Assembly: GCA_964412105.1 (NCBI GenBank)
Contig: CAYPNM010000022.1
Coordinates: 1-52,722, forward strand
Source: JAKAGZ01 sp964412105
GTDB taxonomy: Bacteria; Bacteroidota; Ignavibacteria; Ignavibacteriales; Ignavibacteriaceae
Direction: 5' to 3'
Length of the DNA stretch: 52,722 nt
How positions within the stretch are numbered: position 1 is the first letter of the stretch; each line of letters opens with the position of its first letter. The position numbers were made by a program, and so were the translations under genes. Below, in pieces: positions 8,980 to 18,119 of the stretch. The notes beneath the pieces are model-generated. The model saw only the letters and a program-made list of their open reading frames with translations, made no database searches and was not told the DNA's origin.

Positions 8980-10323
8980 TTATTCTTTTTCTTCAAATGA
9001 CAAACTTGTGGCGGTACCTACTCCCTGTACGGATTCTGAAATTATTCCCATCTTAATATAAATCGGACGAATAAGCTTTCGCATATTGGGAAGGTTTTTC
9101 AGAAAGTATAAAGATCCAGCAAGGCAAAAGCCTCCTCCAAATACTAGAGTTAAAGGTGCTCCGATTATGCCGGCCGCTGTTCCTGCCAGCAAACTGCCGA
9201 AAGGGGCTACACCTCGGAATGACATTGCATAAAAACTCATCACTCTTCCGCGTTTATTATCTTCCACAATAGTCTGTAGCATTGTGTTGCTTCCGGCAAG
9301 TTGTATCATCATCCCGATTCCTGTCATGAACATAAAAACCATTGACAGCCACATATTCTGTGAAAGTGCGAATGCAATCAAACCAATGCCGAATGCAGTC
9401 GTAGAGTAAGCAATCAGCCTGCCGAGTCCGAGAACGCTTTTCCTGTTCATTAAAAATATTGCACCCGTAAATGCGCCGAAACCTGAAGCGCCCATTAAAA
9501 ACCCGAACATATCAGCACCGCCATGCAAAATGTTTTTTACGAAGACCGGTGCAAGAATTCTTATCGGTGTACCCATAAAACTTACTACTGCCAGTAGTAG
9601 TAGAATTGATTTGATCGGCTTGAAACCAAATGCATATTGGTAACCCTCTTTTAATTCCTTAAGTGTTTCTTTTTTCTTTGTAGTAATTGGGTTGTGATTG
9701 AGTTCCATTTTGAGCAAAGAATATAAAACAGCTATATAGCTTATAGCATTGAGCAGAAAACACCATCCTTCACCAAATGCAGATATTAATATTCCTGCTA
9801 CTGCCGGCCCAATAAGTCTGGCGCCGTTAACCATACTTGAGTTCATTGCTATGGCGTTTCCCAGATCGCTGCGGTTATCACCGACCATCTCGACCATAAA
9901 TGATTGACGTGTAGGCATATCAGCAGCATCGAATACCCCAAGGATTACGCTTAATAAGATTATTTCCCATACCTGAATGGTATTGGTTAAGACAAGTGCA
10001 GCTAGAATAAAAGCCTGCACCATTGATAGCCCTTGTGTGTAAAGAAGGATTTTATGTTTATTTAATCGATCGGCGAGAACACCTGCAAAGGGTGTTACTA
10101 TTAAAAGCGGTATTTGACCTGAGAAACCGACCACTCCAAGTAAAAATGCTGAATTTGTCAGCCGGTATACCAGCCATGTTAAAGCGATACGCTGAACCCA
10201 TGTACCGATTACTGAAATTCCTTGTCCTGCAAAATAAAGGCGAAAATTTTTATGACGCAACGCTCTTATCGCGTTAAACCTTTCTCCGAATTTATTAACA
10301 AGACCTTCATTCTCATTTTTCAT
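8980..10323 (-). CDS. MFS exporter of the EntS/MFS_3 type
   Basis: This 447-residue, 12-helix major facilitator belongs to the EntS-like (MFS_3) group, which exports siderophores or macrolide-like compounds in known cases. The N-terminus NFRLYFAGQGISVIGTWVQ is typical of this group, and the motif-A loop PFAGVLADRLNKHK is clear. It lies 87 bases after the TolC stop on the leftward strand, inside the efflux cluster between the TolC gene and the second EmrB-type gene. The substrate is unknown; this family works without HlyD/TolC partners, so it may add a second, independent efflux route. Confidence 0.87.
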   Translation of the reverse strand: MKNENEGLVNKFGERFNAIRALRHKNFRLYFAGQGISVIGTWVQRIALTWLVYRLTNSAFLLGVVGFSGQIPLLIVTPFAGVLADRLNKHKILLYTQGLSMVQAFILAALVLTNTIQVWEIILLSVILGVFDAADMPTRQSFMVEMVGDNRSDLGNAIAMNSSMVNGARLIGPAVAGILISAFGEGWCFLLNAISYIAVLYSLLKMELNHNPITTKKKETLKELKEGYQYAFGFKPIKSILLLLAVVSFMGTPIRILAPVFVKNILHGGADMFGFLMGASGFGAFTGAIFLMNRKSVLGLGRLIAYSTTAFGIGLIAFALSQNMWLSMVFMFMTGIGMMIQLAGSNTMLQTIVEDNKRGRVMSFYAMSFRGVAPFGSLLAGTAAGIIGAPLTLVFGGGFCLAGSLYFLKNLPNMRKLIRPIYIKMGIISESVQGVGTATSLSFEEKE

Positions 10324-10388
10324 TCACATTTTACTCTGTACAAAACTTTTCATCGTGAGAAGAAAAGTCATAATGATCGCAAGAAGGT

Positions 10389-10408
10389 TTTCCGGAGTAA
10401 ACCGGAAA
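10389..10408 (-). promoter_or_regulatory. Short hairpin directly after the TolC stop
   Basis: TTTCCGG (10389-10395) and CCGGAAA (10402-10408) form a 7-bp stem with a 6-base loop just past the TolC-family gene. There is no T-run on the leftward strand, so this may be an attenuator or RNA-stabilising hairpin between TolC and the downstream MFS gene rather than a full terminator. Confidence 0.35.
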
Positions 10409-10410
10409 TT

Positions 10411-11718
10411 TTATCTGATTACATCTCCTACAGCTTTTTTCAAATTGTATGCATTAATTACATTTTGAAATATGACTCTCAAATGCAAAAGCTCTGCTTC
10501 TGAAAGAGAAGTCTCTGCATCCAGCAGATCAAGATTTGTAATTACACCATTTAAATATGAAACTTCCGCTCTCTTCACAGCCTCAGATGCCTGCTCAACC
10601 TGTAATTGTGTGCTTTTTAATTTGGCCTTGCTGGTTTCCAGATCAGAAATCGCCTGCTGAACTTCCATATTTATTTTCCTTTTCAATGCCGAGATTTGAG
10701 CATCATTTGCATTTAGATTAGCTTCTGCTTCTTGAATTTGTGCATCCTTTCTGTTTCCGTTAAAGATTGGAATGTTTGCAGAAATGCCTACAACCCAATT
10801 ACCCCGCAAAACGTCTAAGTTTGGCATGAGACCGTTTTTTAGCCCATAACTTGCGATTGCATTAAGTGTGGGTGCGTCGCTGAGTGAAGCTACTTGTTTT
10901 TGCTGTTCAATTGATTTTTGAGCATCTTGTGCAATCTTTAATTCTTCCCGTTGAGTATAAGCGAGTTCAAGCAAAGAATCATTATTAATTGGCATTGATA
11001 ATAGTGAAAGATCACCCTGGAGAACCAATGGCGAATCCACTGCCAAACCTAGAAGACTTTTTAGAGAGATCTCCTGTTTGGTTATTTCATTCTCTATATC
11101 AACTTTCTGATTTTCAGCAGATGCTACTCTAACTTTTGTTGTCAGAACCTCAAAATCTGTTGCGGTGCCGCTGTTAACCTTCTTTTGTGTCACATCGAGG
11201 TGTGACTCCAGTGTTTTTATCTGGTCGTTTTTTACATCTAGACTTTTTTCTAGAAATAGTATTGAATAAAATAATTTTGTTGTATTATAAGATAATTCAT
11301 CCTTTATATAATTAGTTTTTTCCTGTGCTGTCAGTTTATAGGATTTCGTTAAGTCAAGAAGAGCATTCTTTCTCCCGAAATCAAAAATATTGTAGCCTGC
11401 ACTTACATGGGCATCATAATTATTTGCAGGTGCCAGGATAAAAGATTCATTGCCGAATTGAATTGCAGGAATAGGGCCTATCCTTGCATAAGAAATATCA
11501 GCCTCCACATTTGGATAATCAAAGCTTTTCTGTTCCATTATTTTTGCTTCTGCTACGTTTACTTCCTGTTCCGCCTTATTTATCAGGGGTTGATTTTTTA
11601 ATGCGAGCTGTATTGCTTCATTTAATGTTAGGTTTCCTTTAAAATTGTTTTGAGGATACACTGCATTAGTAAACGTTATTATGGCAATCACCGCCGCGAT
11701 AATAATATTTTTTTTCAT
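10411..11718 (-). CDS. TolC-family outer-membrane efflux channel
   Basis: This 435-residue protein forms the outer-membrane exit duct of a tripartite pump. It has a Sec signal peptide (MKKNIIIAAVIAIITFTNAV, cleavage near YPQ) and two internally similar long helical repeats, each starting with the typical NLTLNEAIQLALKNQP or EAEANLNANDAQISAL pattern. The end of the second repeat carries VEQASEAVKRAEVSYLNG, a family hallmark. A good ribosome binding site (GGAGAAAA) precedes the ATG. It lies 32 bases after the first EmrB-type gene and completes the HlyD-EmrB-TolC set in one operon. Confidence 0.92.
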   Translation of the reverse strand: MKKNIIIAAVIAIITFTNAVYPQNNFKGNLTLNEAIQLALKNQPLINKAEQEVNVAEAKIMEQKSFDYPNVEADISYARIGPIPAIQFGNESFILAPANNYDAHVSAGYNIFDFGRKNALLDLTKSYKLTAQEKTNYIKDELSYNTTKLFYSILFLEKSLDVKNDQIKTLESHLDVTQKKVNSGTATDFEVLTTKVRVASAENQKVDIENEITKQEISLKSLLGLAVDSPLVLQGDLSLLSMPINNDSLLELAYTQREELKIAQDAQKSIEQQKQVASLSDAPTLNAIASYGLKNGLMPNLDVLRGNWVVGISANIPIFNGNRKDAQIQEAEANLNANDAQISALKRKINMEVQQAISDLETSKAKLKSTQLQVEQASEAVKRAEVSYLNGVITNLDLLDAETSLSEAELLHLRVIFQNVINAYNLKKAVGDVIR

Positions 11719-11750
11719 ATCAAGTTTTCTCCATTCGTCATAAATAAAAT

Positions 11751-13355
11751 TTATTCAACAGATTCAATCTTTGCCCCGCCCGTTTTTTTATGGTATTTAA
11801 GAAAGAAAAGCGGAACTAATATTAATAGGGTTATTGCCGCACCAACCAGGAAGTCATCTGCAATTCCCTGTATGAAAGCCTGGTTGATTACGTGTTGTGA
11901 TATCATAGCTTTTGCACGCATCATTGTCTCGGCTCCATCTCCTCCCAGCGAGCGTTGCACAAAGTGTCGCAAACCGTAAACTGTGTTTTGAAACGCAGCA
12001 GATGTAGGATCGAGCGCTTCGCCAAACATTGTTCTATGATAAATGACTCTTTGTGTTAGTAATGATCCTAATATAGCTACACCGAAACTGCCGCCTACCT
12101 GCCGGATTGTATTAAACATACCGGTTGCCTGGGCCATCTTTTCTTTTGAAATGTCATTTATAGCAATTGTGCTTAATGGAATGAACATAAAACCAAGTCC
12201 GAATCCTCTGATTACCAGGGGTATCATTATATCTTTATATTCGGTATAGAGTGAAAGATTCCTGTAGAGGTACATACTGAAAAATGTCAAAATTATGCCA
12301 ATCGTTATCGGAATCTTAGGGTTCAGCTTATCTGTCATTTTGCCTGCTATTGGTGACATTATAGCCTGAATTATTCCGACAGGGAAGAATACGAGCCCTG
12401 CCTGCAAAGCAGTATAACCAAGGGAATTCTGCAGGTATATCGGCAAAAGAAATGCATTGCCGAAAAATGCTAGTCCAAAGATGAATAACATTATATTTGC
12501 AAGGCCGAAATTTCTGTTCTTCAGAATTCTCAGATCAAGTATTGGATGTTTGACCGTCAGTTCGGTAGCAATAAAAATTACGAACCCGACAAATGAAATG
12601 GCAAAACAGGTTAAAATAAAATTAGAAGTCCAGCCTTCAGTGTTCCAGGCAGCATTACCATCTGAAAGCGCAAGCAATAGAAATGTTAAAAACAAAGTCA
12701 TAGAGATAAAACCGATTAGGTCAAAAGACCGGGTAGTCTCTGTCTTGTATTCTCTTTGAATGATTAATGTAGCTACAATTGCCACTATTCCAACGGGAAC
12801 GTTTACATCAAAAATTGCATGCCAGCTGAAACTGTCGATCAGATAACCTCCTATCATTGGCCCAAGAGAAACAGATGCAGCAGCTGCTACTCCCCAGAAA
12901 CCTAAAGCTGTTCCTCTTTGTTGAGGTGGGAATTCTCTTGTTATTATTGCCATTCCAACAGGCATAATAAAACCGGCGCCGGCTCCCTGTATAAGTCTGA
13001 ACATGATGAGCATATTTTCGTTAGTGGACAGACTGCAAAGTAGTGAACCTGCTGTAAAAAGAAGCAACCCCAGGTTATAAGTTTTTTTATATCCTAGGTG
13101 ATCGGCAATCCACCCGGATGATGGCAAAATAACCGCAAAGACAAGTAAGTATCCGGTCAATACCCATTCGATCTTATCTACACTTGTGCCGAAAGCAGCC
13201 ATCATTTTAGGCAAGCCCACATTCACAATGGTAATGTCGAGCACAGCCATAAACGTTCCAAGCATTACATTCGCAAGGACTATCCACTTATAAAAAGAGT
13301 GTTCTTGGAAGTTGGAATAGGATAACGAAGCCTCGCTATTTTTATTATCTGCCAT
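11751..13355 (-). CDS. emrB: DHA2-family drug:H+ antiporter (EmrB/QacA type), first copy
   Basis: This is the inner-membrane pump of the EmrAB-TolC-type efflux system: 534 residues with 14 predicted hydrophobic segments. Helix 1 shows LGTFMAVLDITIVNVGLPKM, a signature of DHA2 exporters. The start lies 3 bases after the HlyD stop with an AAGGTAAAG ribosome binding site, and the TolC gene follows 32 bases later, so the three are co-transcribed. The protein is nearly collinear with the one at 7130-8734, differing mainly in the N-terminal tail and around the last loop (LDPTSAAFQNTVYGLRHFV here). Known relatives export hydrophobic drugs and uncouplers. Confidence 0.92.
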   Translation of the reverse strand: MADNKNSEASLSYSNFQEHSFYKWIVLANVMLGTFMAVLDITIVNVGLPKMMAAFGTSVDKIEWVLTGYLLVFAVILPSSGWIADHLGYKKTYNLGLLLFTAGSLLCSLSTNENMLIMFRLIQGAGAGFIMPVGMAIITREFPPQQRGTALGFWGVAAAASVSLGPMIGGYLIDSFSWHAIFDVNVPVGIVAIVATLIIQREYKTETTRSFDLIGFISMTLFLTFLLLALSDGNAAWNTEGWTSNFILTCFAISFVGFVIFIATELTVKHPILDLRILKNRNFGLANIMLFIFGLAFFGNAFLLPIYLQNSLGYTALQAGLVFFPVGIIQAIMSPIAGKMTDKLNPKIPITIGIILTFFSMYLYRNLSLYTEYKDIMIPLVIRGFGLGFMFIPLSTIAINDISKEKMAQATGMFNTIRQVGGSFGVAILGSLLTQRVIYHRTMFGEALDPTSAAFQNTVYGLRHFVQRSLGGDGAETMMRAKAMISQHVINQAFIQGIADDFLVGAAITLLILVPLFFLKYHKKTGGAKIESVE

Positions 13356-13358
13356 GCG

Positions 13359-14324
13359 TTACTTTACCTTGACCTTGATCTCAACTGACATGCCGGGCAG
13401 AAGACTTATGCCGTTTGACGGATCTTCCTGTCCTTTTACTTTTACCTGTCTTATTGAAATCTTAACAGGAACTCTTTGTGTAATCTTTGTGAAATTACCG
13501 GCTGCATTCGATGGGGGAATTAATGAAAATTGCGATGCTGTACTCGATCCTATTTGAAAAATTTCGCCTTCAAATTCTCGGTCAGGATATGTATCTACAG
13601 AAATTTCTGCTTTATCTCCTATGTGTATTGAAGCTAATTTCGTTTCTTCAAGGTCGGCTGTTACCCAAATATCTTTCAGGTTGTAAATTGTAAAAATCGG
13701 TTCCCCCGCCGTTACAACGTCTCCCGCCAGTACCCATCTCTTTGCGACAACTCCGTCCATCGGAGCATATATTTTCGTATTGTTGAGATCCGTACTGATA
13801 ACGTTCAGCTGGGCCCTTGCAGTTCCTATCTTACTCAAATCGATATTATATTCTGCCTTTGCAGCCTCGTACGCTTTCTGTGCGTGATCATATTGCTCTT
13901 TTGGAATAATCTTATCTTTATATTGTTTCTCTGACCTGTTAAAATCATCGAGCGCTTTCTGCAGATTAACTTTTGCAAGATTAATACTTTCATTTGCAAG
14001 TCCGAGTAAAGCTTTTGCTTGTTCCTCCTTCGCTTTTAAATCCGTATCGTCGAGCTGGACGAGAAGCTGTCCCTGTTTTACAGTGTCTCCTTCGTCAACA
14101 TTAAGTTGAGTAATTCGTCCGAGTATCTTGGAGCTGATCGATAATTTATTTCCATCGATGAAAGCGTCATCTGTTGATACATAACCTAGCTGACCGATAT
14201 ACCAGTAGATTCCGCCGATTGCTGCAAGCAAAATTATGAAGAAAGGTATTAGAATTCTTTTCTTCCGGTATAAGGGAACTTCATTTATACTTTCATCTGC
14301 GTTGTTCTTCTTTTCATTTTCCAT
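13359..14324 (-). CDS. emrA: HlyD/EmrA-family membrane fusion protein
   Basis: This periplasmic adaptor links the EmrB-type pump to the TolC channel. It has 321 residues: a short cytoplasmic N-terminus, one membrane helix (about residues 27-47, ILIPFFIILLAAIGGIYWYI), a lipoyl half-motif (ISSKILGRITQLNVDEGDTV), a coiled-coil hairpin, the second lipoyl half (IYAPMDGVVAKRWVLAGDVV) and a beta-barrel. A good ribosome binding site (AAAGGATAAAG) precedes the ATG. It lies 33 bases after tetR and 3 bases before emrB, in the classic regulator-adaptor-pump-channel order. Confidence 0.93.
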   Translation of the reverse strand: MENEKKNNADESINEVPLYRKKRILIPFFIILLAAIGGIYWYIGQLGYVSTDDAFIDGNKLSISSKILGRITQLNVDEGDTVKQGQLLVQLDDTDLKAKEEQAKALLGLANESINLAKVNLQKALDDFNRSEKQYKDKIIPKEQYDHAQKAYEAAKAEYNIDLSKIGTARAQLNVISTDLNNTKIYAPMDGVVAKRWVLAGDVVTAGEPIFTIYNLKDIWVTADLEETKLASIHIGDKAEISVDTYPDREFEGEIFQIGSSTASQFSLIPPSNAAGNFTKITQRVPVKISIRQVKVKGQEDPSNGISLLPGMSVEIKVKVK

Positions 14325-14357
14325 TTACTTTATCCTTTTAATTAGATATTAAAATTT

Positions 14358-14960
14358 CTAACATTTGATTCCTTTTACAAATATCCTGACAGCCGTTGTC
14401 ATTTCTTCTTTTAATTCTTTATAAGATCTGTTATCCATTTGTTGTCCTGCCATCGTTTTCAAAGTCCTTAACCTTAAACCTTGCAGAATATGTAGCAGAA
14501 CTTTTACTGCATTCTCTTCTATGTCTTTTTTAAATTCATTCCTCCTTTTACCTTCATCGAAAATCTTGTTCATTAGCTGCAATTCTCGCTCTTCAAAACT
14601 TTTATAATATTCTTTGAACTGTGATTTCTTCTCTATAAAGGAATAAAACGAAAGCGCTCCAAGATTAAATAACTTCTGGAAGTATTTTAATCTAAGATCA
14701 ACGTATTGCAATAATTTATCTTCAGCACTGGTTTCATTTTGCAATACTAGTTCGATCTCGCTTACAAATTCATTCTGTTCCTGCATGAGAACTTCCTGAA
14801 AAAGGTTTTCCTTAGTCGGGAAATAGTAATACAAAGACGCCTTTCCCATTTCAACATCCCCGGCTATCTCATCCATTGTAACCTTGGAATAGCCGAAATG
14901 GGCAAATCTTTTCCTGGCTGCCTTTATTATTGCTTCTTCTTTAGATTTATCTTTTATCAT
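14358..14960 (-). CDS. TetR/AcrR-family transcriptional repressor
   Basis: This 200-residue DNA-binding regulator has an N-terminal helix-turn-helix (about residues 10-55: KRFAHFGYSKVTMDEIAGD, then GKASLYYYFPTKENLF), which is textbook TetR. The C-terminal ligand-binding half is variable and does not identify the inducer. As first gene of the leftward efflux operon it most likely represses its own promoter and is released by a pumped compound. A sigma70-like promoter with an overlapping inverted repeat lies upstream. Confidence 0.9.
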   Translation of the reverse strand: MIKDKSKEEAIIKAARKRFAHFGYSKVTMDEIAGDVEMGKASLYYYFPTKENLFQEVLMQEQNEFVSEIELVLQNETSAEDKLLQYVDLRLKYFQKLFNLGALSFYSFIEKKSQFKEYYKSFEERELQLMNKIFDEGKRRNEFKKDIEENAVKVLLHILQGLRLRTLKTMAGQQMDNRSYKELKEEMTTAVRIFVKGIKC

Positions 14961-15002
14961 AAGGATCAGGCTTTTGGCTTCGACTAAATTACTTAAACGG
15001 TC

Positions 15003-15059
15003 GAATTATAAGATAAGTTCCACGGAATTATTTGTCAAGAAATATTTAGTTAGTTCTTG
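15003..15059 (-). promoter_or_regulatory. Leftward promoter of the efflux operon with candidate TetR operator
   Basis: On the minus strand TTGACA (15038-15033) and TATCTT (15015-15010) are separated by exactly 17 bases, a near-consensus sigma70 pair, with the tetR start about 50 bases downstream. An inverted repeat CAAGAA (15036-15041) / TTCTTG (15054-15059) overlaps the -35 box, where a repressor such as the TetR protein could bind. The rest of the 334-base divergent gap (14961-15294) shows nothing else clear, although it must also hold the osmC promoter. Confidence 0.45.
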
Positions 15060-15294
15060 GTGAATTTTTGCGATATTGGAATAATTTCCGCCCTTAAAAA
15101 TCGGCTGTTGGTTCACTATAATCTATAAATGCTTTTTGGATCGATACTTATTGCTTTAATTAAGTTCATTATCTAACTTATGAAGGATTATAATCTGGCA
15201 ATATTCAGCTCGGAATTGCGGAAAAGCAGAAATTCAGTAGTCAAAAACCTTAATATTATACAGAAATAATTCTTAATAAAGCTGGGAATATCCT

Positions 15295-15807
15295 ATGGAA
15301 AAAGAGAAACTGCGATCACTGCAGGCGCCATTAAAAGAGCAATACAGAGAGGAACCCGAATCAGCCATGGTAACATTAAAAGCACAGGGACGGATCGGGG
15401 AAGGCGTGTCCTGCAAAATAGAGACAGGAAGAGCTCTCGCAGAAGCGGGCCTGCATCCGGCAACTGGTGGAAACGGTTTAACTGTTTGTTCCGGCGATAT
15501 GTTGCTCGAAGCGCTGGCTGCGTGCGCCGGAGTAACCCTGAATGCTGTTGCCACTGCCAAGGGGATAAAGATAGATGAAGGAATTGTGCAGACCGAAGGT
15601 GACCTCGATTTTCGCGGAACCCTCGGCGTTTCGAAAGAAGCACCAGTCGGATTTCAAAATATTCGGCTTAAGTTTATTCTCAAAACGGATGCTTCGGATG
15701 AAGAGCTCTCTACACTTATTAAACTTACTGAACGGTACTGTGTGGTTTTTCAAACTTTGAATTCTCCTCCAAATATTAGCATATCTCAGCAGTTGACAAA
15801 AAGCTGA
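15295..15807 (+). CDS. OsmC/Ohr-family protein
   Basis: This 170-residue protein is related to thiol peroxidases that reduce organic hydroperoxides. Two conserved cysteines of the family are present: one in the helix LLEALAACAGVTLNAVA and one in TERYCVVFQTL near the C-terminus. The preceding PATGGNGLTVCSGDM segment is also typical of OsmC-like proteins. It is the first rightward gene after the efflux operon; about 200 bases separate it from the permease gene. Many OsmC relatives lack tested substrates, so the peroxidase role is a family inference. Confidence 0.87.
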   Translation: MEKEKLRSLQAPLKEQYREEPESAMVTLKAQGRIGEGVSCKIETGRALAEAGLHPATGGNGLTVCSGDMLLEALAACAGVTLNAVATAKGIKIDEGIVQTEGDLDFRGTLGVSKEAPVGFQNIRLKFILKTDASDEELSTLIKLTERYCVVFQTLNSPPNISISQQLTKS

Positions 15808-16014
15808 TTTAGATTTGCTTAAAATTCTAGTTGCTTTAATTATACTCATTAATTGAGTTATTCTATATAATGAAGGGTACCCTTTCTGGATTTCCACTTA
15901 ATTTCATCTAAATATGATCATTGCAATGACCAATACCTATCAATAACTTCTTATCCAAATTTTTTGCATATTGCTGGCAAGGTTTTGATAACACAAACTT
16001 ATAGCGAGCATTAT

Positions 16015-18099
16015 ATGCCCGAACTAAAGGCCAATAAAAAGCTAAAAAAAGAACTCCGGCTGCTTGATGTTTATGCAATTGCAACCGGAACTACGCTGAG
16101 CGCAGGATTCTTTTTATTGCCCGGCATAGCTGCACAACAGGCAGGCACAGCAATGATATTTTCCTATATAATTGCTGCAATTCCTTTGGTACCTGCAATG
16201 TTTAGTATTGCAGAACTGGCGACTGCAATGCCCCGCGCAGGAGGAGTTTATTATTTCCTCGATCGTTCGCTCGGCCCGCTTGTCGGGACTATAGGTGGAA
16301 TAGGAACGTGGCTGGCTCTGATTCTTAAAGTTGCTTTTGCTTTGATTGGAATGGGCGCCTATCTCGAATTGTTTTTCCCCAATCTTCCAATAGTATTAAT
16401 TGCAATTCTTTTTGCAATTGCGATCGGTATATTAAATTTATTCGGAACAAAGAAAAGCGGAAAATTTCAAATACTTATGGTAATAGGATTGTTGGCAATT
16501 CTTGCTGTATTTATCGGCGGTGGATTGAATTCAATTCAGGCTGTTCATTTCAATGCTATTTTTACAAACGATCTTAAATCAGTTCTTTCTACTGCCGGTT
16601 TGGTATATATCAGTTATGTCGGTGTTACTAAGGTCGCAAGTCTTTCTGAAGAAATAAAGGATCCTGAGAGAAATATTCCAAGAGGAATTTTTATTGCGCT
16701 GGGCAGTGCGTTTGTAGTTTATATTTTAGGTACAGTTGTAATGGTTGGTGTAATTCCAATTGATAAACTTGCCGGGGATCTAACACCTGTGGCTACCGCA
16801 TCGGAAATAATTTTTGGAAGGACAGGAACTATTTTTATTACAATCGCTGCGCTAATGGCATTCTTATCCGTCGCTAATGCGGGTACGTTAAGTGCTTCAC
16901 GTTATCCTCTTGCTATGAGTCGTGACCATATGCTGCCGAGGTTATTCCAGAAGATAGGAAGCAACGGTACCCCGTTCATTGCAATTCTGATGACAGTCTT
17001 AGTTATAGTTTTAATATTGGTTATATTTGATCCTGCTAAGATTGCAAAGCTTGCCAGTGCATTTCAATTATTAGTGTTTGGTTTTATATCTCTAGCAGTC
17101 ATTATCATGCGGGAAAGCAAAATCGATTCTTACGATCCCGGATACAGGTCACCGATGTATCCCTATCTTCACATAATCGGTATATGTGCACCTATCTGGT
17201 TAATAATTGAAATGGGATTTTTGCCTATTGTTTTTTCTTTGGGACTCATTTCGATCGGAAGTGCCTGGTACTGGTATTATGCAAAGGATAGGGTAATCAG
17301 GAATGGGGCAATATATCATATTTTTGAGCGGCTCGGTCACGCCCGCTACCAGGGGCTCGATAGAGAATTGCGTGGGATATTAAAAGAAAAAGGTTTAAGG
17401 GAAGAAGATCCTTTTGATTTAATCGTTGCGAGAAGCTTTGTAATTGATTTAAAAGATCCTGAGGATTTTGAAACCGTTGTTAATAAAGCATCTGTTTGGT
17501 TATCACAATTTGTAACTCATACATTTGAAGAATTAGAGCGGGAATTTCTTGAAGGCACAAGAATAGGCGCAACACCTGTAACCCATAATATTGCTTTACC
17601 TCATCTAAGAATGAAAGGATTTCAGCAGCCTGAACTGGTTTTAGTAAGGTGCAAACAGGGAATTACCATAACATTGAATAATCCATTAACAGATTTTGAA
17701 GAGAAAAAAGAATTAGTAAATGCAATATTTTTCCTGGTTAGTCCTGAAAGCAATCCGGCTCAGCACCTGCGAATGCTTGCCCAGATTGCCAGCAGGGTAG
17801 ATGAAGAAAGTTTTGCCGATGACTGGGAATCGGCAGAAAATGAGCAGCAATTAAAAGAGGTTTTGCTGCACGAAGAAAGATATTTCACTTTGATAGTAAC
17901 TAATAACACAAGCTCTAAAGAATTAATCGGTAAAAAGTTAGCGGATGTTGATTTTCCCGAAGGCTGTCTCGTAACCTGGATGAGAAGAAGCGGCCTGGAG
18001 TTGATTGCACACGGTAATACCTTTTTACAAGAGGGGGATGTGCTGACAATTATAGGTGAGCCGGATGGGATAAATCAGATAAGAAAAAAATATTCATAG
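16015..18099 (+). CDS. APC-family amino-acid permease fused to PTS EIIA-2 and TrkA-C domains
   Basis: The N-terminal ~430 residues form a 12-helix APC transporter: it starts KKELRLLDVYAIATGTTLSAG, and ATAMPRAGGVYYFLDRSLG and the SLSEEIKDPERNIPRG loop are typical. After a linker comes a type-2 PTS EIIA-like domain with its His-containing site NIALPHLR, and at the C-terminus a TrkA-C (RCK_C) ligand-binding domain (LADVDFPEGCLV to VLTIIGEP). The last two are usually regulatory, so uptake is probably gated by a phosphorylation or nucleotide signal. I prefer the ATG at 16015; the frame opens at a TTG at 15964, but that would add an unrelated tail. The deiodinase-like gene follows 20 bases downstream and is probably co-transcribed. 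The transported substrate is not known. Confidence 0.85.
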   Translation: MPELKANKKLKKELRLLDVYAIATGTTLSAGFFLLPGIAAQQAGTAMIFSYIIAAIPLVPAMFSIAELATAMPRAGGVYYFLDRSLGPLVGTIGGIGTWLALILKVAFALIGMGAYLELFFPNLPIVLIAILFAIAIGILNLFGTKKSGKFQILMVIGLLAILAVFIGGGLNSIQAVHFNAIFTNDLKSVLSTAGLVYISYVGVTKVASLSEEIKDPERNIPRGIFIALGSAFVVYILGTVVMVGVIPIDKLAGDLTPVATASEIIFGRTGTIFITIAALMAFLSVANAGTLSASRYPLAMSRDHMLPRLFQKIGSNGTPFIAILMTVLVIVLILVIFDPAKIAKLASAFQLLVFGFISLAVIIMRESKIDSYDPGYRSPMYPYLHIIGICAPIWLIIEMGFLPIVFSLGLISIGSAWYWYYAKDRVIRNGAIYHIFERLGHARYQGLDRELRGILKEKGLREEDPFDLIVARSFVIDLKDPEDFETVVNKASVWLSQFVTHTFEELEREFLEGTRIGATPVTHNIALPHLRMKGFQQPELVLVRCKQGITITLNNPLTDFEEKKELVNAIFFLVSPESNPAQHLRMLAQIASRVDEESFADDWESAENEQQLKEVLLHEERYFTLIVTNNTSSKELIGKKLADVDFPEGCLVTWMRRSGLELIAHGNTFLQEGDVLTIIGEPDGINQIRKKYS

Positions 18100-18119
18100 T
18101 CAAAACTTTATATTTAAAA

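Noticed and set aside
15293..15897. Long open frames on the minus strand opposite the OsmC gene
   Set aside because: They mirror the coding pattern of the OsmC gene, have no recognisable domain and lack ribosome binding sites.
15964..16014. TTG-initiated N-terminal extension of the APC permease
   Set aside because: The extra 17 residues are unlike the family N-terminus, and the ATG at 16015 directly precedes the typical basic start of these permeases.
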